A DNA stretch of 64,000 nucleotides, from the NCBI GenBank assembly GCA_036852015.1, contig JAANDG010000140.1:124001-188000 (forward strand). Direction: 5' to 3'. The DNA is from Pelodera strongyloides. Its lineage: Eukaryota; Nematoda; Chromadorea; Rhabditida; Rhabditidae. Below are positions 41,044-53,846 of the stretch, in pieces; the first letter of the stretch is position 1, and every line of letters starts with the position of its first letter. Under the pieces are notes generated by a model. The model saw only the letters and a program-made list of their open reading frames with translations, did no database searches and was not told where the DNA came from. The translations under genes were made by a program, and so were the position numbers.

Positions 41044-42754
41044 AGAGAGAGAGAGAGAGAGAGAGGAAGAGAGAGCATCATCTCGACAAAATTACCCATT
41101 CAGAACTATTCTGGAACGACAAGCTGCTGGTCGAGCAGCGAAAATTGGACATTGAGGAATCCCTGGGAACTGCTTGGTATTTACGCGTAGGTTGTATGCA
41201 TTCGTAAAGGTTGCACGTGGAAAAGAAACACTTACATGTTTTGAACGTTAGGAACTCATGATGCAGCGCTCTATTTGATTCCTTTTCTCTCCGATTAACA
41301 AAAAGGAATGTTTACTCATATGCATTTTAATTTTTCTTTAAAAAGATTATTAAAAAATTATTAAATTATTAAAAATTATTAAAAAGATTTTCGTAATCTC
41401 AGGATTTATGGATTGGGCTGCACGATATTAAACCAAGAGCTGCGAACAGTGGTGTGTGGTATAATGAGCCCCTAGTAAACTTTCGCAATTGGGCACCAAG
41501 AGAGCCACAGAACCGTGGACCCGTCGTTCATGTGAGTCTTTATTCGACAGAATACCAGACTAGCACAGTTCCATGTGGTCCGGCTGAAATTAACGCAGAC
41601 GTCGTTCTAATGTCGTTTGTCTACTATATCCGTGCAAACAAATGAGAACAAAGCGCACTTCAAAATCATAGTCGTCTCTTATGGCGTTGAGCTCTTTCTA
41701 AGAGACATTTAAACATACATGTATGTAAATGGAAACAATAAATTTAAATCGGAACGGACATTTTATCAACGGTTTATCACTTTAAAAATCATATTGTTAG
41801 GAAGCAGTTTTTTTGACAGCATACGCTTTTGGTATCCTACGACCAAATTCGTATGTGTATGTGTATGTGTTGTATCCCGGGACTTCAGCTCTTTTTTTGT
41901 TGTTGTTGCTATTTATGATTTTCGAGCGAAGATGCGAGTGATTTACAATAATACTAATAAACTGCAACCCAACGATAACTCGTCTCGGAAGTTTATCTAT
42001 ACATCTCCAGGTACAATTTATTTTCCTCTTTTTCTTGCAGTTCGACCTCGACGGTAACTTTAATTGGAAGCGAGGATCGTGGTACGATATGTGGGCGAAA
42101 CATGCAAATTGGGGAGCTGTTTGTGAGCAGACCACGGTAAGGAAAGAATGATAGTATGGGTAAACACTTAGTAGGACATTAATGCTGCTAGTTCAGGCAC
42201 ATAAACTGCTTGTGTGCTTTTCTGCCATGCTTCCTATCTGCTTGTTTCTTTTTCATGTTACTTCATGCTAAGTTCCCTTAGCGAGTTTCTCTTAGCAATG
42301 AATCAACAGTCTGCCGCTTATTATTTGTGGCCCATATGGCTTACACGTTAAAGGGTCAGGCCCATTTCAGGCGACCCCTATTTTTGATGACTCCCTCTGG
42401 TCCTCCATCTCAAATATAGTAGGATGCAATTTTTTCCAATATTCAGGTGCAATATTCACGCAATAATCAGCATTGTATCATACCTGCAATTGGAAACAAT
42501 TGCATCCTACAATATTTTAGACGCAGAATCAGTTGCAGTTATCAAAAATAGGGGTCACCTGAAATGGGCCTGACCCGTTGTTCAATCATTACCAATAAAC
42601 CTTTACCAATGGTCTGTACCATTCCTTACAAATCATTACAATAAGTTCGTACTATTTGCAGACCACAACTGGCTATGGATGTATGATCAACCCACCTCAG
42701 CCTCCGCCACCCCCACCCCCGCCCACCAATGAAGCTAAATGCAGTGTCTGCTAA
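39007..42754 (+). CDS. Secreted C-type lectin-like protein, six exons (CTLD gene 3)
   Basis: Exons 39007-39114, 39665-39776, 41104-41186, 41403-41531, 42041-42136 and 42662-42754 join in phase to about 206 residues. They carry the signal peptide and GCMSGFTNINGTCYK; RLCQQLG and LATIRCDQEN; the short exon starting ELFWNDKLLVEQRKLD with donor GTAGGT; DLWIGLHDI with REPQNRG at the EPN position; GSWYDMW then GAVCEQ; and the tail TTTGYGCM followed by eight prolines in a row and CSVC. Intron 1 holds the GC-rich module, intron 2 a palindromic TTAA element and a GA tract, and intron 5 another palindromic element, so introns grew by insertion. The start is the ATG after tttag; a partial duplicate of exon 1 lies just upstream. 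Secretion is expected; the ligand is not known. Confidence 0.83.
39190..39590. repeat. GC-rich module in intron 1
   Basis: Orthologous to 24240-24630. From ctccaagcgcgcagcgc to ggaacgtagca, with gcgcggctg / tacgcgg units. Confidence 0.6.
40373..40727. mobile_element. Palindromic TTAA element, AGGGATCAGCTCACC family
   Basis: Near-perfect foldback between TTAA 40369-40372 and 40728-40731. A shorter copy is at 58347-58602. Confidence 0.8.
40974..41075. repeat. GA microsatellite before exon 3 of CTLD gene 3
   Basis: Pure gaga-type polypurine ending about 30 bases before the exon 3 acceptor at 41103. Confidence 0.9.
42352..42577. mobile_element. Palindromic TTAA element, AGGGTCAGGCCCATTTC family
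   Basis: Inverted arms with cccctatttttgatgactcc-type sequence; TTAA at 42348-42351, the right target lost (gttg). Another copy is at 54784-55252. Confidence 0.7.
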
Positions 42755-42767
42755 CCGAGAAAAGTTC

Positions 42768-42773
42768 AATAAA
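42768..42773 (+). terminator. Poly(A) signal of CTLD gene 3
   Basis: AATAAA 13 bases after the stop, in gttcaataaataataa. Confidence 0.6.
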
Positions 42774-43552
42774 TAATAAATAATTTTGCAAATGTCAACT
42801 TATTCTATATATATTTTGCATCACGCGAATATTGATGCCACTAAACATTTCCGTTGTCAGCTTTTTTTCACCCGGTGCTACGGACGGGAAAATACCCTTT
42901 GTTTCTAATCGACAAACCCGGTCAGGAAAAACATGCCATCTGAGGTTGCTGTTTTGTGACAAGGTTTGGAGGAGTAAAGGAAACTCAAGGATAGAAATCA
43001 CTGAGAATGGGAGTTACTGGTTGTAAACTGTCCGTATTTGAACTTTTTTTTACATGTATAGTCTTTTTTTGTATGCGCGACCTCAATCCTAACAATTGTT
43101 GCCCAGAGTGTTTGTAGACATAACAATTCAAAATGTAATTTATCCTGTTATTGCTTTCATCTGTGGTTTCTCAGGCTTCCACTGACATTCACAATGTCGG
43201 GAACCGCATTGCTAGAAGCCTAGTACTCGTAGAGTTATACCCCGGCAAACAGCTCGGCCAATAACCGTAGTCAGAACTCGGACCGTCAAAATTCGTTTAT
43301 ACGGTTTATGACCGTTCATTTCTTTCTCTACATAGTAAATGAACAATTGAAGAAAACTTCTTTCTCGTGGGCCTATCACTTCAAGTATATTAGATGTGAA
43401 AGTGGGCGTTGAATGTGAGTCTACACTCCTTTCGTGGCCATCTCTATGTGATCTTTCTTCTAGCCAATAGCGACACATCAAAATGGAACCATTTCAATCT
43501 AGCCCTTCCCTTTCGTTTTCTTCGAATTGAAAGGATTATTGTCGTACTTCAG
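42774..43552. other. Intergenic DNA between CTLD genes 3 and 4
   Basis: No gene seen. 43190-43385 is a piece of the same repeat as 1-63. The TATA block of the other CTLD genes was not found here, so CTLD gene 4 probably uses a different promoter. Confidence 0.5.
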
Positions 43553-46500
43553 ATGAAGAATCTCTGTTCGGCATTCGTCTTTCTCATCTTTCTTCTTCTA
43601 ATCGAAGCACAAGAAGGTTGTATGTCAGGTTTCACCAACGTTAATGGAACATGTTATAAGGTAGGTTGCAATAATTTCGATTGTTGGGTACACACATATG
43701 CGCTATTCGAATGGACGGATGGATTGGGATGGTAGAAAACAAAATAATTTTGCCTTTTTTGCTGATTAGTATAGACAAGTGTTTCAAAGTTCTTCTCTCA
43801 ACGTTCACCTCTTTGTGGTAGATTCTTGTTTGCGTTCGTTTTATCTGTTTAAAGCGAAATGTTAGCCTCTTTGGAAAATTTGCATATGATAAGCAAATCC
43901 TATGTATCCTATGCTAATTTTGTACGATCGTCCACGGCAATCGTACAAAATTAGCATAGGATACATAGGATTTGCTTATCATATGCAAATTTTAAAAGGG
44001 GCTAGGATTTCGCTTTAAAGTGAAATACCGACCGGTTTCTGAAACGCATCGTGGACAAGTGAATTCTTACGTATTTATGCTAATTTGCTCAAATTTAGCT
44101 CGATTTTTTATTCTAATTTATGGTCATTTCTCATAATCTGCATCAGAGTGCTGGTGTACTCGATGTGTTTCAAAAACCGGCCGGTATTTCGCTTTAACAC
44201 GACGATGAGTTTTCGAGAAGAAGTGAGACGCAAGTCAATATTTTGCAGATCATCCGCGTAATCGGAGGTCATGAAACTGCTAGAACGACATGTCAACAAC
44301 TGGGAAAAGATGTCGATTTGGCTACAATTAGATGTCAACGCGAAAATGATGCAATTGTGGGTGAGTGTTTATTTTTTGTGAAGTCAACAATGCACTATAT
44401 TTCTTCCGCACAGAGTCTAATTGTAGGACGATGTCGACTGACCTTTAGCACAAATATATATTTATAACTAGCTTACATTGGCGGCTACTTGTGGCTTTCT
44501 TATTTATGGTGTGCAACTTTTGCAGAATACGTAAGCAAGCAAAGCACAAGTATTGTTACTATAAAGGTTTATTGATAAAAACGACAAGTACAAAATAACA
44601 AGGTAAGCGATAAAATAATAACCAGGTCCCACAGAGTAAAGGGTTCAAGTCCTTTACTACTTACGTGGAACATTAAATTAAATTAAAAATAACTACGAAT
44701 ACAAGCATTAGATACATCGAAAAAGACCGTTATTATGCATGATCTTATGAAGTAACCGAAATAACTCAATAGCACAAAAGTCACAATAGTAGCGTAACAC
44801 AATCAAATCATAATCAACAACATCAAATATCAATAGAAGGGTCACGAGCGAGGTCGCCCTCCACCTAGCTCGGGTACGAAATATCATCTTGAACTTAATA
44901 AGTGCAAGCTCCCCCTTCAAAAGAACTGGCACTTGTACGTTTCATGATTGTTCTGTCCGAGAGTTCAATGACAAAATGACTACTCGGAATTTGGAATTTG
45001 AAATTGAATTCTCAATTGAGTGACCGCAAAAAACTTTGGTCAGCACCGAGGCTGACCGAGGTGCTTTAAGTCAATGTGTTCCAACGCTGACTTGAGAACT
45101 TGCACAGAAGCAAAGTCCTCAATGTTAGCAAGGATACGGTTCCAAAGAGGAACAATTCTTTCAAAGAACCAATTGCTAGAAGAATATTTACGTCTTGAGG
45201 GGAGCAGTCGAAGAGGTCTCCGACTGCTTCGCCTTGAAGACGTTCTGACTAGGTGATCTCCTGGATTCCAATTAATTTCCTGGATAATCAGCTTGAAACA
45301 TGTGACTCTGTCCTGTTTTTGTCTGCGGATATATTGTGTATCATTTCTAGTCTGTGCGTATGAGTTATAGGATGCACCACTTCTTCTAAAAGCTATTCTT
45401 GTCAATTTTCTTAAAGGAGACTCAAGTAGCCTTGTATTGCGGCTATTCTTTGTTGGGTGCCATAATTCGGACCCATACTCTAATATGGGACGAACGTACG
45501 TCACATAAAGTTTCTTTGCGAGTGCGGGGTTGAGATGCTGAAATGTATAGATTACATGGGCCCTTCGAACAATTTCTTTTGTGTGAAATCATCATAAATT
45601 AGAAAATCGGGCTAAATTAGAGCAACGTGCATTCATAAGAATTCAGATGTCCACGATTCGCGCTTCAAAAAGCGACCGCTGAAGCGAAATACCAGCCGGT
45701 TTTTGAAACACATCGAATACACCAGCATAAAATGAAACTAAATTAGAATAAAAATCGAGCAAATTTCGAGTAAATTAGCAGAAATACGTAAGAATTCAGT
45801 TGTCCACTAAGCGTTTCAAAAAAAGAGAGAGGGATCGTGCGAGAGAGAGTGCGAGAGAGAGAGTGTAGACGGCATCTCGAAGAATATCCATTCAGATCTA
45901 TTCTGGAACGACAAACCGCTAGTCGCACAGCGAGAAGTGGACAAGAAGGAAGCACTAGAGGCTGATTGGTACTTCCATGTAGGTGTTATGCCCTCTTACG
46001 TAAAGATTCCCCGCGAAAAGTAGCGCATATATACTTGGAACTTGGAACGTTATGACTTGTGTAAATTGTTGCAAATTTGTATGAACTTTAGGAACCCACG
46101 ACGTATCGTGCTCCATTTTATTCCTTGTTTTCGACAAAAAAAGTTCACTGTTTACTCAAATGTAAATTAGTAATTTTTTGAAAGAAAATAAAAGCATTAA
46201 AGGAGGAGGCTCACGAGAATGAAGTGCTCAAATGGTTTCTTTTTATCGAAATATGATGGTATTAAATTCCGAAAGACATGCTTTACAAAACAAAAGCTTT
46301 TAATTGGAAGGAGTAAATCAATATAAGACTATGAAGTCTATAAAAATTTTGGATCGTAGTAAATAGTTGATTTTCCCTAGTGGGCATTCAAATTTTTTGC
46401 CGGCTTGCAAAATGACTTGTAAAAAAAACCTATGCCTATCAGCTTGGGCAACATGTTTCACCCTTCTTGCCTTTGTAAAATTGAAACATACGTAAAAACA

Positions 46501-48213
46501 AACACGAGTTGTAGTTAATTCCATTCGTTTAACATTAAATAGTTAATATGTTTTGTATTGTATTCTCAGCAAGTTTGGATTGGGCTGCACGATCTTTCAT
46601 CAAGAGATGCGAAGGGTGGTGTGTGGTATCATGAACCCTTGGTAAACTATCGCAATTGGGCACCAGGCGAGCCCAGCAATGGTGGTCATGGAGAACCCGT
46701 GGTTCATGTGGGCCTTCTTTATTCATACTGTTTCCAAGACTAGATTCATATACGGCTTTCTAGACATCGTAGCATACGCAATCAAAAGATACCCTAAGGC
46801 GAAAGTGCTTCACAACAGCTCCTACTAACAAGGGTCCAAAACATTAAAGGGATAGGTTCGCCTCGAATTGCACCTTTTTTATATAATATCTACTAATAGC
46901 ATGACCTAAAATGGTCAAAATGCGAAAATAGTAAATTTCCTTTGCCCCTCGAACCTCAAACGCTAAGCCGCTTCGACTTTTTTAAAACAACTGGCGTACC
47001 GCAGCCGTAGTTGTGTTACAAGTGCGAACTGTGTTAGTTAAAAGTGCGAAATAGCGTGACATGGCTAGGGGTGCAGAGATTGTTGTGCTAGACAGAGGGT
47101 GAATAAAGGTCCGTGCTTCTTCTAGCGTCTCCCGCCCTATCACGCTATTTCGCACTTGTATACCGTTTGACTACGGCTGCGGTGCGCCATTTGTTTTATA
47201 AAGTCGAGGTAGCTTGGCTTTTAAGCTTGATCCTGGCTCGCGGAGCAACGGAAATTTACTGCAATTTTCGCATTTTGACCGTCATAGATCATATACGTCC
47301 TATAGAAATCATAGAAAAGGCGCAATTCGAGGTGAACCTATCCCTTTAACGCGGACGACGACCGACCATTCTCCATTGACTTTTGTGAAAAAAGATGCGC
47401 CAAAGATTCATACTTGTCAAAAAGATTCTCATCTCTTATTGTTAGGAAACACTCGTCGTACGCTTTTCGCACGTGAGACTCTTTCGACCAAGAAATTTGT
47501 TTGCAGTTCTTCCTCGACAGACCGGGGAAACCGGAACTACGCGGAAAGTGGAACGATACTTACTTGAAAAATGCAAATTGGGGAGCTGTTTGCGAGCAGA
47601 TTACGGTAAGGAAATGATAATAACATGGTTAGACAGAGAGGCTGGGGATGATATTAAGTTCCGCTACAGAAACTCCGTTTTTGTTTTTCTGCTATGTTTT
47701 CTCTACGCGTATGCTTTCGTTTTCGGGATTTTCCTATTACATTATCTTACCGTGTTGCTCTTAGCAATGGCTCAACAATGTGACTCTTATTTTTAGAGTG
47801 TACGTTCTGTTGTTGCATCACTACCAACAAATTCGTCCTAAAACATCAATCACCTAGTAGTGCATGCAAGTAATGCGCCTAGTTCGTTCGTGTATTAAGC
47901 CACTGGCGTTACAATGGGCACGAGTATGTGTGTTATGGTGTTATCCTTTAGTGTCCAGCTACCCGATTTTGTAGAGCTCTGCTTATAAACTAGACGCTCT
48001 ATGTAAAGGTCCCAGAAATCGTATGTCCTTATTTCCTTTAAATTTTACTCATTTCTGTTTCAAACATTTTCCTTTTCCTTTATGTAATAATTTATTATTA
48101 CTATTATTAATTATTATTGCTTGCAGCCTACAAGCGGAAGTGGATGTCCGGGACACCGGCCTCCCCCTCCCCCAACCAATAAACCACCAAAGAAGGCATG
48201 CAGTATATGCTAA
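43553..48213 (+). CDS. Secreted C-type lectin-like protein, six exons (CTLD gene 4)
   Basis: Exons 43553-43660, 44249-44360, 45896-45978, 46570-46707, 47507-47605 and 48127-48213 join in phase to about 208 residues. They carry a signal peptide beginning MKNLCSAFVFLIFLLL and GCMSGFTNVNGTCYK; TTCQQLG and LATIRCQREN; the short exon starting DLFWNDKPLVAQREVD with donor GTAGGT; QVWIGLHDL with GEPSNGGHGEPVVH, the nearest to an EPN motif in the family; GKWNDTY then GAVCEQ, a good WND motif; and the tail PTSGSGCPGHRPPPPP ending CSIC. The exon 4 donor is the weaker GTGGGC. Exon 1 follows a cttcag acceptor directly. Introns hold two adjacent palindromic elements, a truncated LINE and further repeats. 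Of the four, this copy has the best-kept calcium/sugar-site motifs. Confidence 0.83.
43853..44013. mobile_element. Palindromic TTAA element, AGCGAAATG family
   Basis: Copy of 19841-20002 between TTAA 43849-43852 and 44014-44017; the right TTAA is shared with the next element. Confidence 0.8.
44018..44193. mobile_element. Palindromic TTAA element, AGTGAAATACCGACCGG family
   Basis: Inverted arms gtgaaataccgaccggtttc ... gaccggtatttcgct, between TTAA 44014-44017 and 44194-44197. Partial copies lie near 8770, 45680 and 61045. Confidence 0.75.
44555..45590 (-). mobile_element. 5'-truncated LINE, CR1/Jockey-like, in intron 2
   Basis: The minus-strand frame 45504-45040 begins TYVRPILEYGSELWHPTKNS, the conserved block after the RT domain of CR1/Jockey-like LINEs, and continues 154 codons. 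Its 3' part runs to about 44560, with an AATAAA-like signal. RT and endonuclease are missing. It is distinct from the copy at 36157. Confidence 0.8.
46201..46425. repeat. Half copy of the AGGAGGAGGCTC palindromic element
   Basis: Left arm only, starting after TTAA (46197-46200), within intron 3 of CTLD gene 4. Confidence 0.7.
46848..47345. mobile_element. Palindromic TTAA element, AGGGATAGGTTCGCCTCG family
   Basis: Long foldback between TTAA 46844-46847 and 47346-47349, in intron 4 of CTLD gene 4. The inner arms include cgctatttcgcacttg. Confidence 0.8.
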
Positions 48214-50165
48214 TCGTCAAAGGTTGAATAAGTAGCTTCGGCCCTCAGCCATATTTAGCATATCCCACATCACATACTGATGCCAATAAATGTTTCACTT
48301 GGTTTTGTGCTTTGCTACGGAGACAGGACGTAGGACGTACCGTCTGCTGCTGACCAAAACGCCGCTCATCTGTGTGTGAGCTCGATGTTTGGGGACAGTT
48401 TTGGAGGAATAAATACGAAAACCTCATGCTGCGTGAAGAGCAAACTTATATTCCTAAACATGTTCCCATGAGGTGTGAAACCCACACATTGAAGACATAT
48501 AAAACAAGAGAAAAGACTACTCGGGTGCGGACAAACCCTACTCTTCTAGTTGAAGCGAAATAGTACCAGGTTTTCGATCTCAATTACCTAATGCCTATGT
48601 ATTTATGTGCATGTAATTCATGACAATGCAGTTATTTGCGTACGGCTCAAGAACCGGACGTTATTTTGCTTAATCCCAACTAATAAATAATATAGACACA
48701 CGGTGAATAAACTTTTCGTATCGCAGACACACAAGATTACCACATAAACCAACTTCGTTGCTTTATTCAATAAGGTTATTTGCAAATATCTATCCCGCAG
48801 CTGTGTGGGCATTGTTCACCGCATCGCATAACCGCACATACATCAAATGCGCAAACCCCGCACAACGAGCGTGTGGACACCGCACGAAGTGCAGGAACAG
48901 TACTTCTAAGCTGATGCGGACCAATTCATACCAATGATTTGTCAATAACCTAATCAAATGAACGCAAGAAATACAGAAATATGAAGATTGTTAGCAAAAG
49001 ATCGTAGCTCAATGTCTGCTCCTACAAAACGTCGCTTCCATAAAAATAATACAAACAGCACAACATACAGTACCCCGGCGAACATTTTCCCAACCACAGT
49101 ATTCCCGCAAACACATAGTCATGGCAAAGCAGTGCTTTTGAAGTAATCGTTCATGAAATTCTATTCGCCAACCAACACTAGTCATACCACATAATCTTTC
49201 AAACCGCTTTGACATAGTTTTGACATCCACACGGTGGGTAACCCCGGCGATCCAAAAGTTCAACACTCCAAAAACAAGATTTCAAGCCCAGTCCAGCCCA
49301 ACCATAAGAAAATAGAAAACACAGCAGGTATCCCCCCACAAAAACATATGCATAAGCTCATCCAAATACGAACTGAGGAAAGACCACTACGAAAAAAACG
49401 TGTTCCACAAGGAAGGCCGCACACACTCTACAACGACAAAAGATGGCGTGCAAGGTGCAAGCGGTAACTTTTCGGCGTGCAAACTCCATTTGGCAACGTG
49501 ACGGAGTGCAAAAATGCACGCCGAATGGAAAAGGCGTGCAACTTGCCTGCCGTTATCACGCCGCTTGCATGCCAAAAGCCCGAGGCGTGAGTAATGTTCG
49601 GGCACCTTGTACGGTACGCCCAACCCAACGGCCAAATTTTTACGTTGTAACTCCCAATTTTCCCAATTTTCAAGTCCCAATTTTCGCAAATCCTGCCCCC
49701 GCCCCTACCCAACAATTTTTATTTCCTTGTCAGGGAAGGGACGGAGGGGTCACATAATCAAAAAGTTGAAAAATCAGATATCAATAACAATAAAGACAAT
49801 TCGAGGTCGAACCACTCCAAACTTTTATCCTTCTCCTGCGGCGCAATCTAAAGTAGGAGAAGAGAGTGAGTATGACAAGTGACTTTAATGTACTAACGAA
49901 GCATTCTTAAATTACGTATTATAACGCCGAAAGTAATTGACCTTGGTACTTTCTGAAACTTTACATGGTTCAATCTTACAACATACCCTTTGAATGTCGG
50001 TGTGCCAAAGCTGCAGTCGTTCGCGGGGATCACATGTACTCGTTGGGTGAAGAAGCATAAAAAAAGAAATATCAGATACAATAGGATATAAGCAGCTAGG
50101 ACCAATTGAAATCTGGCACACAACTTGGCTATACCGTAATTGGAAAAATATCCATCTACAATCTA
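48214..50165. other. Unassigned DNA downstream of CTLD gene 4
   Basis: No gene recognised. 49440-49610 carries short inverted gtgcaa / cggcgtgca repeats. The open frames here do not resemble a family I know. Confidence 0.4.
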
Positions 50166-50169
50166 CGGT

Positions 50170-50450
50170 ATTCACTCACTGCGGTAGTCACGCAGTGCTC
50201 TGCACGCGCACTGCGGTACTCGCGCACTGCGGTACTCGCGCAGTGCGGTACTCGCGCAGTGCGGTACTCGCGCAGTGCGGTACTCACGCAATGCGGTACT
50301 CACGCAATGCGGTACTCGCGCAATGCGGTACTCACGCACTGCGGTACTCGCACACTACGGTACTCGCGCACTACGGTACTCGCGCACTACGGTACTCGCG
50401 CACTGCGGTACTCACGCACTTCACGAAGAACCACAGAACGTAGACTCCTG
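50170..50450. repeat. gcggtactcrcgca tandem array
   Basis: About 15 copies of a 15-bp unit (actgcggtactcgcg), ending in ccacagaacgtag, the same right edge as other GC-rich modules. Because 15 is a multiple of three, all frames stay open, so the open frames here are not evidence of coding. Confidence 0.85.
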
Positions 50451-51790
50451 CACAGTACAAATGCAGTCAATAGAATCCCCCATGCAGTAATTCTCATTTG
50501 TTGGAAAAGGCTAGTGTACGATTATCTTTCATAATTATTTTTCATAAACTGATTGACCCACCTGAGTCCACACTGGTCCAATTTGGCACGAAGTCCCTGG
50601 TTCCCGTGTTGCCGTGGAAGTCTCGGCCATAACCGCGCAGTCACCACTTCTTCCATTCCTAAAATGGAATAGTTTCGGTGTTTGCTTGTCAGACTGTTTT
50701 TCGATTTAGCTGCCTTATTGGAATCAAACTTTGATTCTGTTTCGAGTTATAACAAAATAAAGTGTCGGAAACAAATAGAAAAAAAAGTTAGGAGGAATTA
50801 AAGTTTGCATTTTTACCAGAATTACCAGAAAATATGAACCGAATTAGAGTCAAATTCGAATTTGCATAAGATCATGTATACGAAAATTGCGTGACAAGTA
50901 AAAACCAAGTTTCGCCAATCCGGCTTATATTTCTACAAAATGTTAGCGCTATTGCAGATCACAACTGTTTTAATGCGCATTTTTTTGAAAAGTTAAACGT
51001 TTAAACGTGTATGAAAACGAATGAAAAATAGCAAGAAACAGTAGGAAACCAACATCCAGGCATAGTTAAAGTGAACCAGTCGAAAACAGTTCAAAAATAG
51101 GTAGCTTACATTCAATTTGACGAATTCAAATCGTGAGTACAGAAATGGGAGCAAATCATAACCACGGCAGGCATACTGATAAAATCCGAAAATGGACACC
51201 CATTTTAACCAGAATCACTTGCTAATTTCTATATACATTTTAGGATTCCATTTACACGTTTCAAAATGTCTGTCAGAATTTCAAGTGGCCTGCCTGTGAA
51301 GCTACAAACGCTTAGTTGCTGCAAATGCTACAAATAGCGTGGCATGCTCTCTCTCGCAGAAGAGACGAAGACTACAGACACTAACCATCGCTATAAACTA
51401 CAACTATATAAAGAGGAACAATTGTAACCGAAAAATAGATATTGATTAGAATCGATCGATTAGACCTAGATTAATTGAAATTAAACTAAAAGAAACAGAT
51501 ACCTGCAACCGACTCGCGCCACTCCTAGATAGAGAAATGTTTAGCCAAATTAGAATAAAGGTTTATTTACCAAAAATTTGCATAGTTGTTGCATTTACAT
51601 TGGCTAACGCACGTTTACAAGACTCCCAGGCGTGAATTTGTCTCATACTCACCAAAATTGTACGTTTCATCAAATTTATATCCATGAAGCGTAAATCCGT
51701 AAATGGCAAACGAGGACAGTGCAGTGCTAAAAGTAAGTGCACTCTTGTAAGAAAAGGCCCTCAAGCCGTAAACCCGTATTCTTGTACTCC
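50451..51790. other. AT-rich DNA without recognisable features
   Basis: I see nothing assignable here. Confidence 0.4.
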
Positions 51791-51900
51791 TCTGGTCTTC
51801 ACCCGCGCAGAGCGCCTCGTACCATCCCGCCTTGTGCGCTTTTGCAGAGGCGCGCAAGGCGGGAAAGTGAGCGACGGTCTGCGCGCGACGGAACGTAGTC
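51791..51900. mobile_element. Minimal GC-rich module with both conserved edges
   Basis: Left tctggtcttcacccgcgcag, a hairpin (ccttgtgcgc ... gcgcgcaagg), and right gacggaacgtag within 110 bp. The edges match the 2.2-kb composite at 10781-12961. Confidence 0.55.
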
Positions 51901-51997
51901 TTGTAACCCGCATCCTTGCGTCACTCTGGGAGAGGCATTTTAGTAGGCATTTCCCAATCTCCTCAGGTAGATCTACCAAACAGGAAAAAAAACTCAT

Positions 51998-52200
51998 TTT
52001 TAAAGGCCCACGAGAAAAAAAGTTTTCCTTAATTTAATTGCACAGAATGTCCGGTATTCAGAAATTTTTACTGTGAAAACCGCATCTCTTTACACCTGGA
52101 ACTCGCAGAGTTATTCCCCGACAAACTGTTCGCCCAGTTGTCAGAATCAAGTTCTGCTCTATAGGGCAAATTTTCTCAGTTTCACAAAAATTGATATGTC
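51998..52200. repeat. Palindromic-element fragment
   Basis: Reverse copy of the repeat seen at 1-63 and 43190-43385, beginning aaaggcccacgagaaa. Confidence 0.5.
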
Positions 52201-52329
52201 AGGTTAAGTGGATTATAGCCGAGAAGTAAAAATTCAGTTTGACACTGCCATGGTCACAGTACGGCTTCCAAGGCAATAAACCCCACAACACACAAAACAT
52301 CGACATATTTCGCATTACTTTCACTCTCG

Positions 52330-53846
52330 CAGCTGGCGGTCTCGTTTTTATTTATTTATTTATTAAATAACACCACAGGGTGTGCATCACAATGAAATGA
52401 TGAAAAGAAAGTAGTATATAACTCGTCGTGTTGTCGTTGATTAGCAAACAGGTGATTTGATAATAAAACAATGGAAATCAAGCGTAATGTGTAGGTAATG
52501 TTGTCAGGCATTTCAAGTTTTGCAAATATTTGCCGCGATCGTATGATATGTGGGCGATATTGTATTGTTACCTCAAAAAATGGGCCACGAGATAAGAACT
52601 GAACGAGTGGGCTTAGGTAAAAGTAAAGCTATTACAACAGGTACTCAAAAACTAGCACAGTGAATACCCTCCACCCGCAGGAAACCTTATGCGCTACAAT
52701 AAAATATCGCAGCGCCGCATATGGCTTTTAGTGGATAAGCCACTCGATATTGGCAATTTTTTGCAAAACTATGAAGAGAAAGCACACCAATAAAGCGTCG
52801 ATCAACCAAAAAATAAAGAACTCCTCGGTGTAACTGTTTCACAATAAAACGAGACACAAGAATAACCACGAAAAATCAGCAAACAAAGAAATTTTTGAAT
52901 TTAAATTGTCCTCGTAGACGAAATTGCCGAAATAAGCAGCATTTCTTCACATCGGAAATCAAGCATCAGGGGGTAATATAGGACCCTACCAGTTTATTCC
53001 CATAATCTGAACGAAATAAAATTAGCGATACAAAGTAAGGTTGTACTCTGGAAAGTTGGACTCAATTGCACTTATATCTAATATCGTGAGCAAATCGTTT
53101 CTATCCATTGACTTTAAACGCCGGCAAAGAGATTTTGAACTTGGTAATCGTAAAAGTTTATTCAAAGTTTCTGAGTTAACTTCAGCTGTCTCAAACGACT
53201 TCAGTTTCATAGATAAATTTAGGTTTATTGTGCGAAACAACCAGCAAATAGTCATGCTTTTCTTCTACTCTCTCGAGTATTGGTTGGTGCTATTGTTTTA
53301 TTTCCCTCCACGAATAAAGTTCGTTTTAAGGTTCTTTCCGAGAATATGAACAAAATATGTTAAAGTTGAAAACTGAAAAGTCAATCAATATCAATGCAGA
53401 CATTGAAGGAATTGGTCATCCGTATAGAGGATGATGGAGCGAAGTCCCCAACTTACTGAACGTATTTTTGTTGGAGAGTTTGGACAATATGATGAGACAG
53501 CCTAGTGCAAAATGAAATCCATTTCAATTTGTCAAAATGTGAGTTTCTTTTAAAGATTTGATTGAAGATTTCTTCAGTCACGTTATTGAAAGCCTCTAGG
53601 CTTCGAATGGATTAGGTAAAGTAATTAGTGGTCTGGCTAGCATACGGTGCTCAGACCATATTTGCTCGTCTATAGATGTTCGTATTCAAATAGCAGGTCA
53701 TGTATACCCTCCATACAGTGCTTTTTCCAAAATTGTAGGAGCACCCAATCTATGATTTCTCGATTCTGTGCAGGAACCAGGGAAACCAGTACCACTCCTG
53801 AATCGGACATGGCAAAAAACATAGAGATGCCAAAGCAAACTTCAAG
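52330..53846. other. Unassigned DNA, possible retroelement remnant
   Basis: tttatttatttatttatt at 52345-52362 could be the minus-strand poly(A)-type end of a LINE, with a degenerate open frame at 53022-53255 upstream of it. I do not recognise a domain. Confidence 0.3.

Noticed and set aside
40901..41155. 84-codon frame with Arg-Glu repeats running into the exon 3 region
   Set aside because: A GA microsatellite plus a wrong frame of CTLD exon 3; the true exon frame begins at 41104.
44555..45590. A host gene within intron 2 of CTLD gene 4
   Set aside because: The frame matches the conserved C-terminal block of CR1/Jockey-like LINEs.
50106..50534. Long overlapping open frames with RYSRTAVLAQCGTRA-type repeats
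   Set aside because: They come from a 15-bp tandem repeat, a multiple of three that keeps every frame open; there is no domain or splice context.
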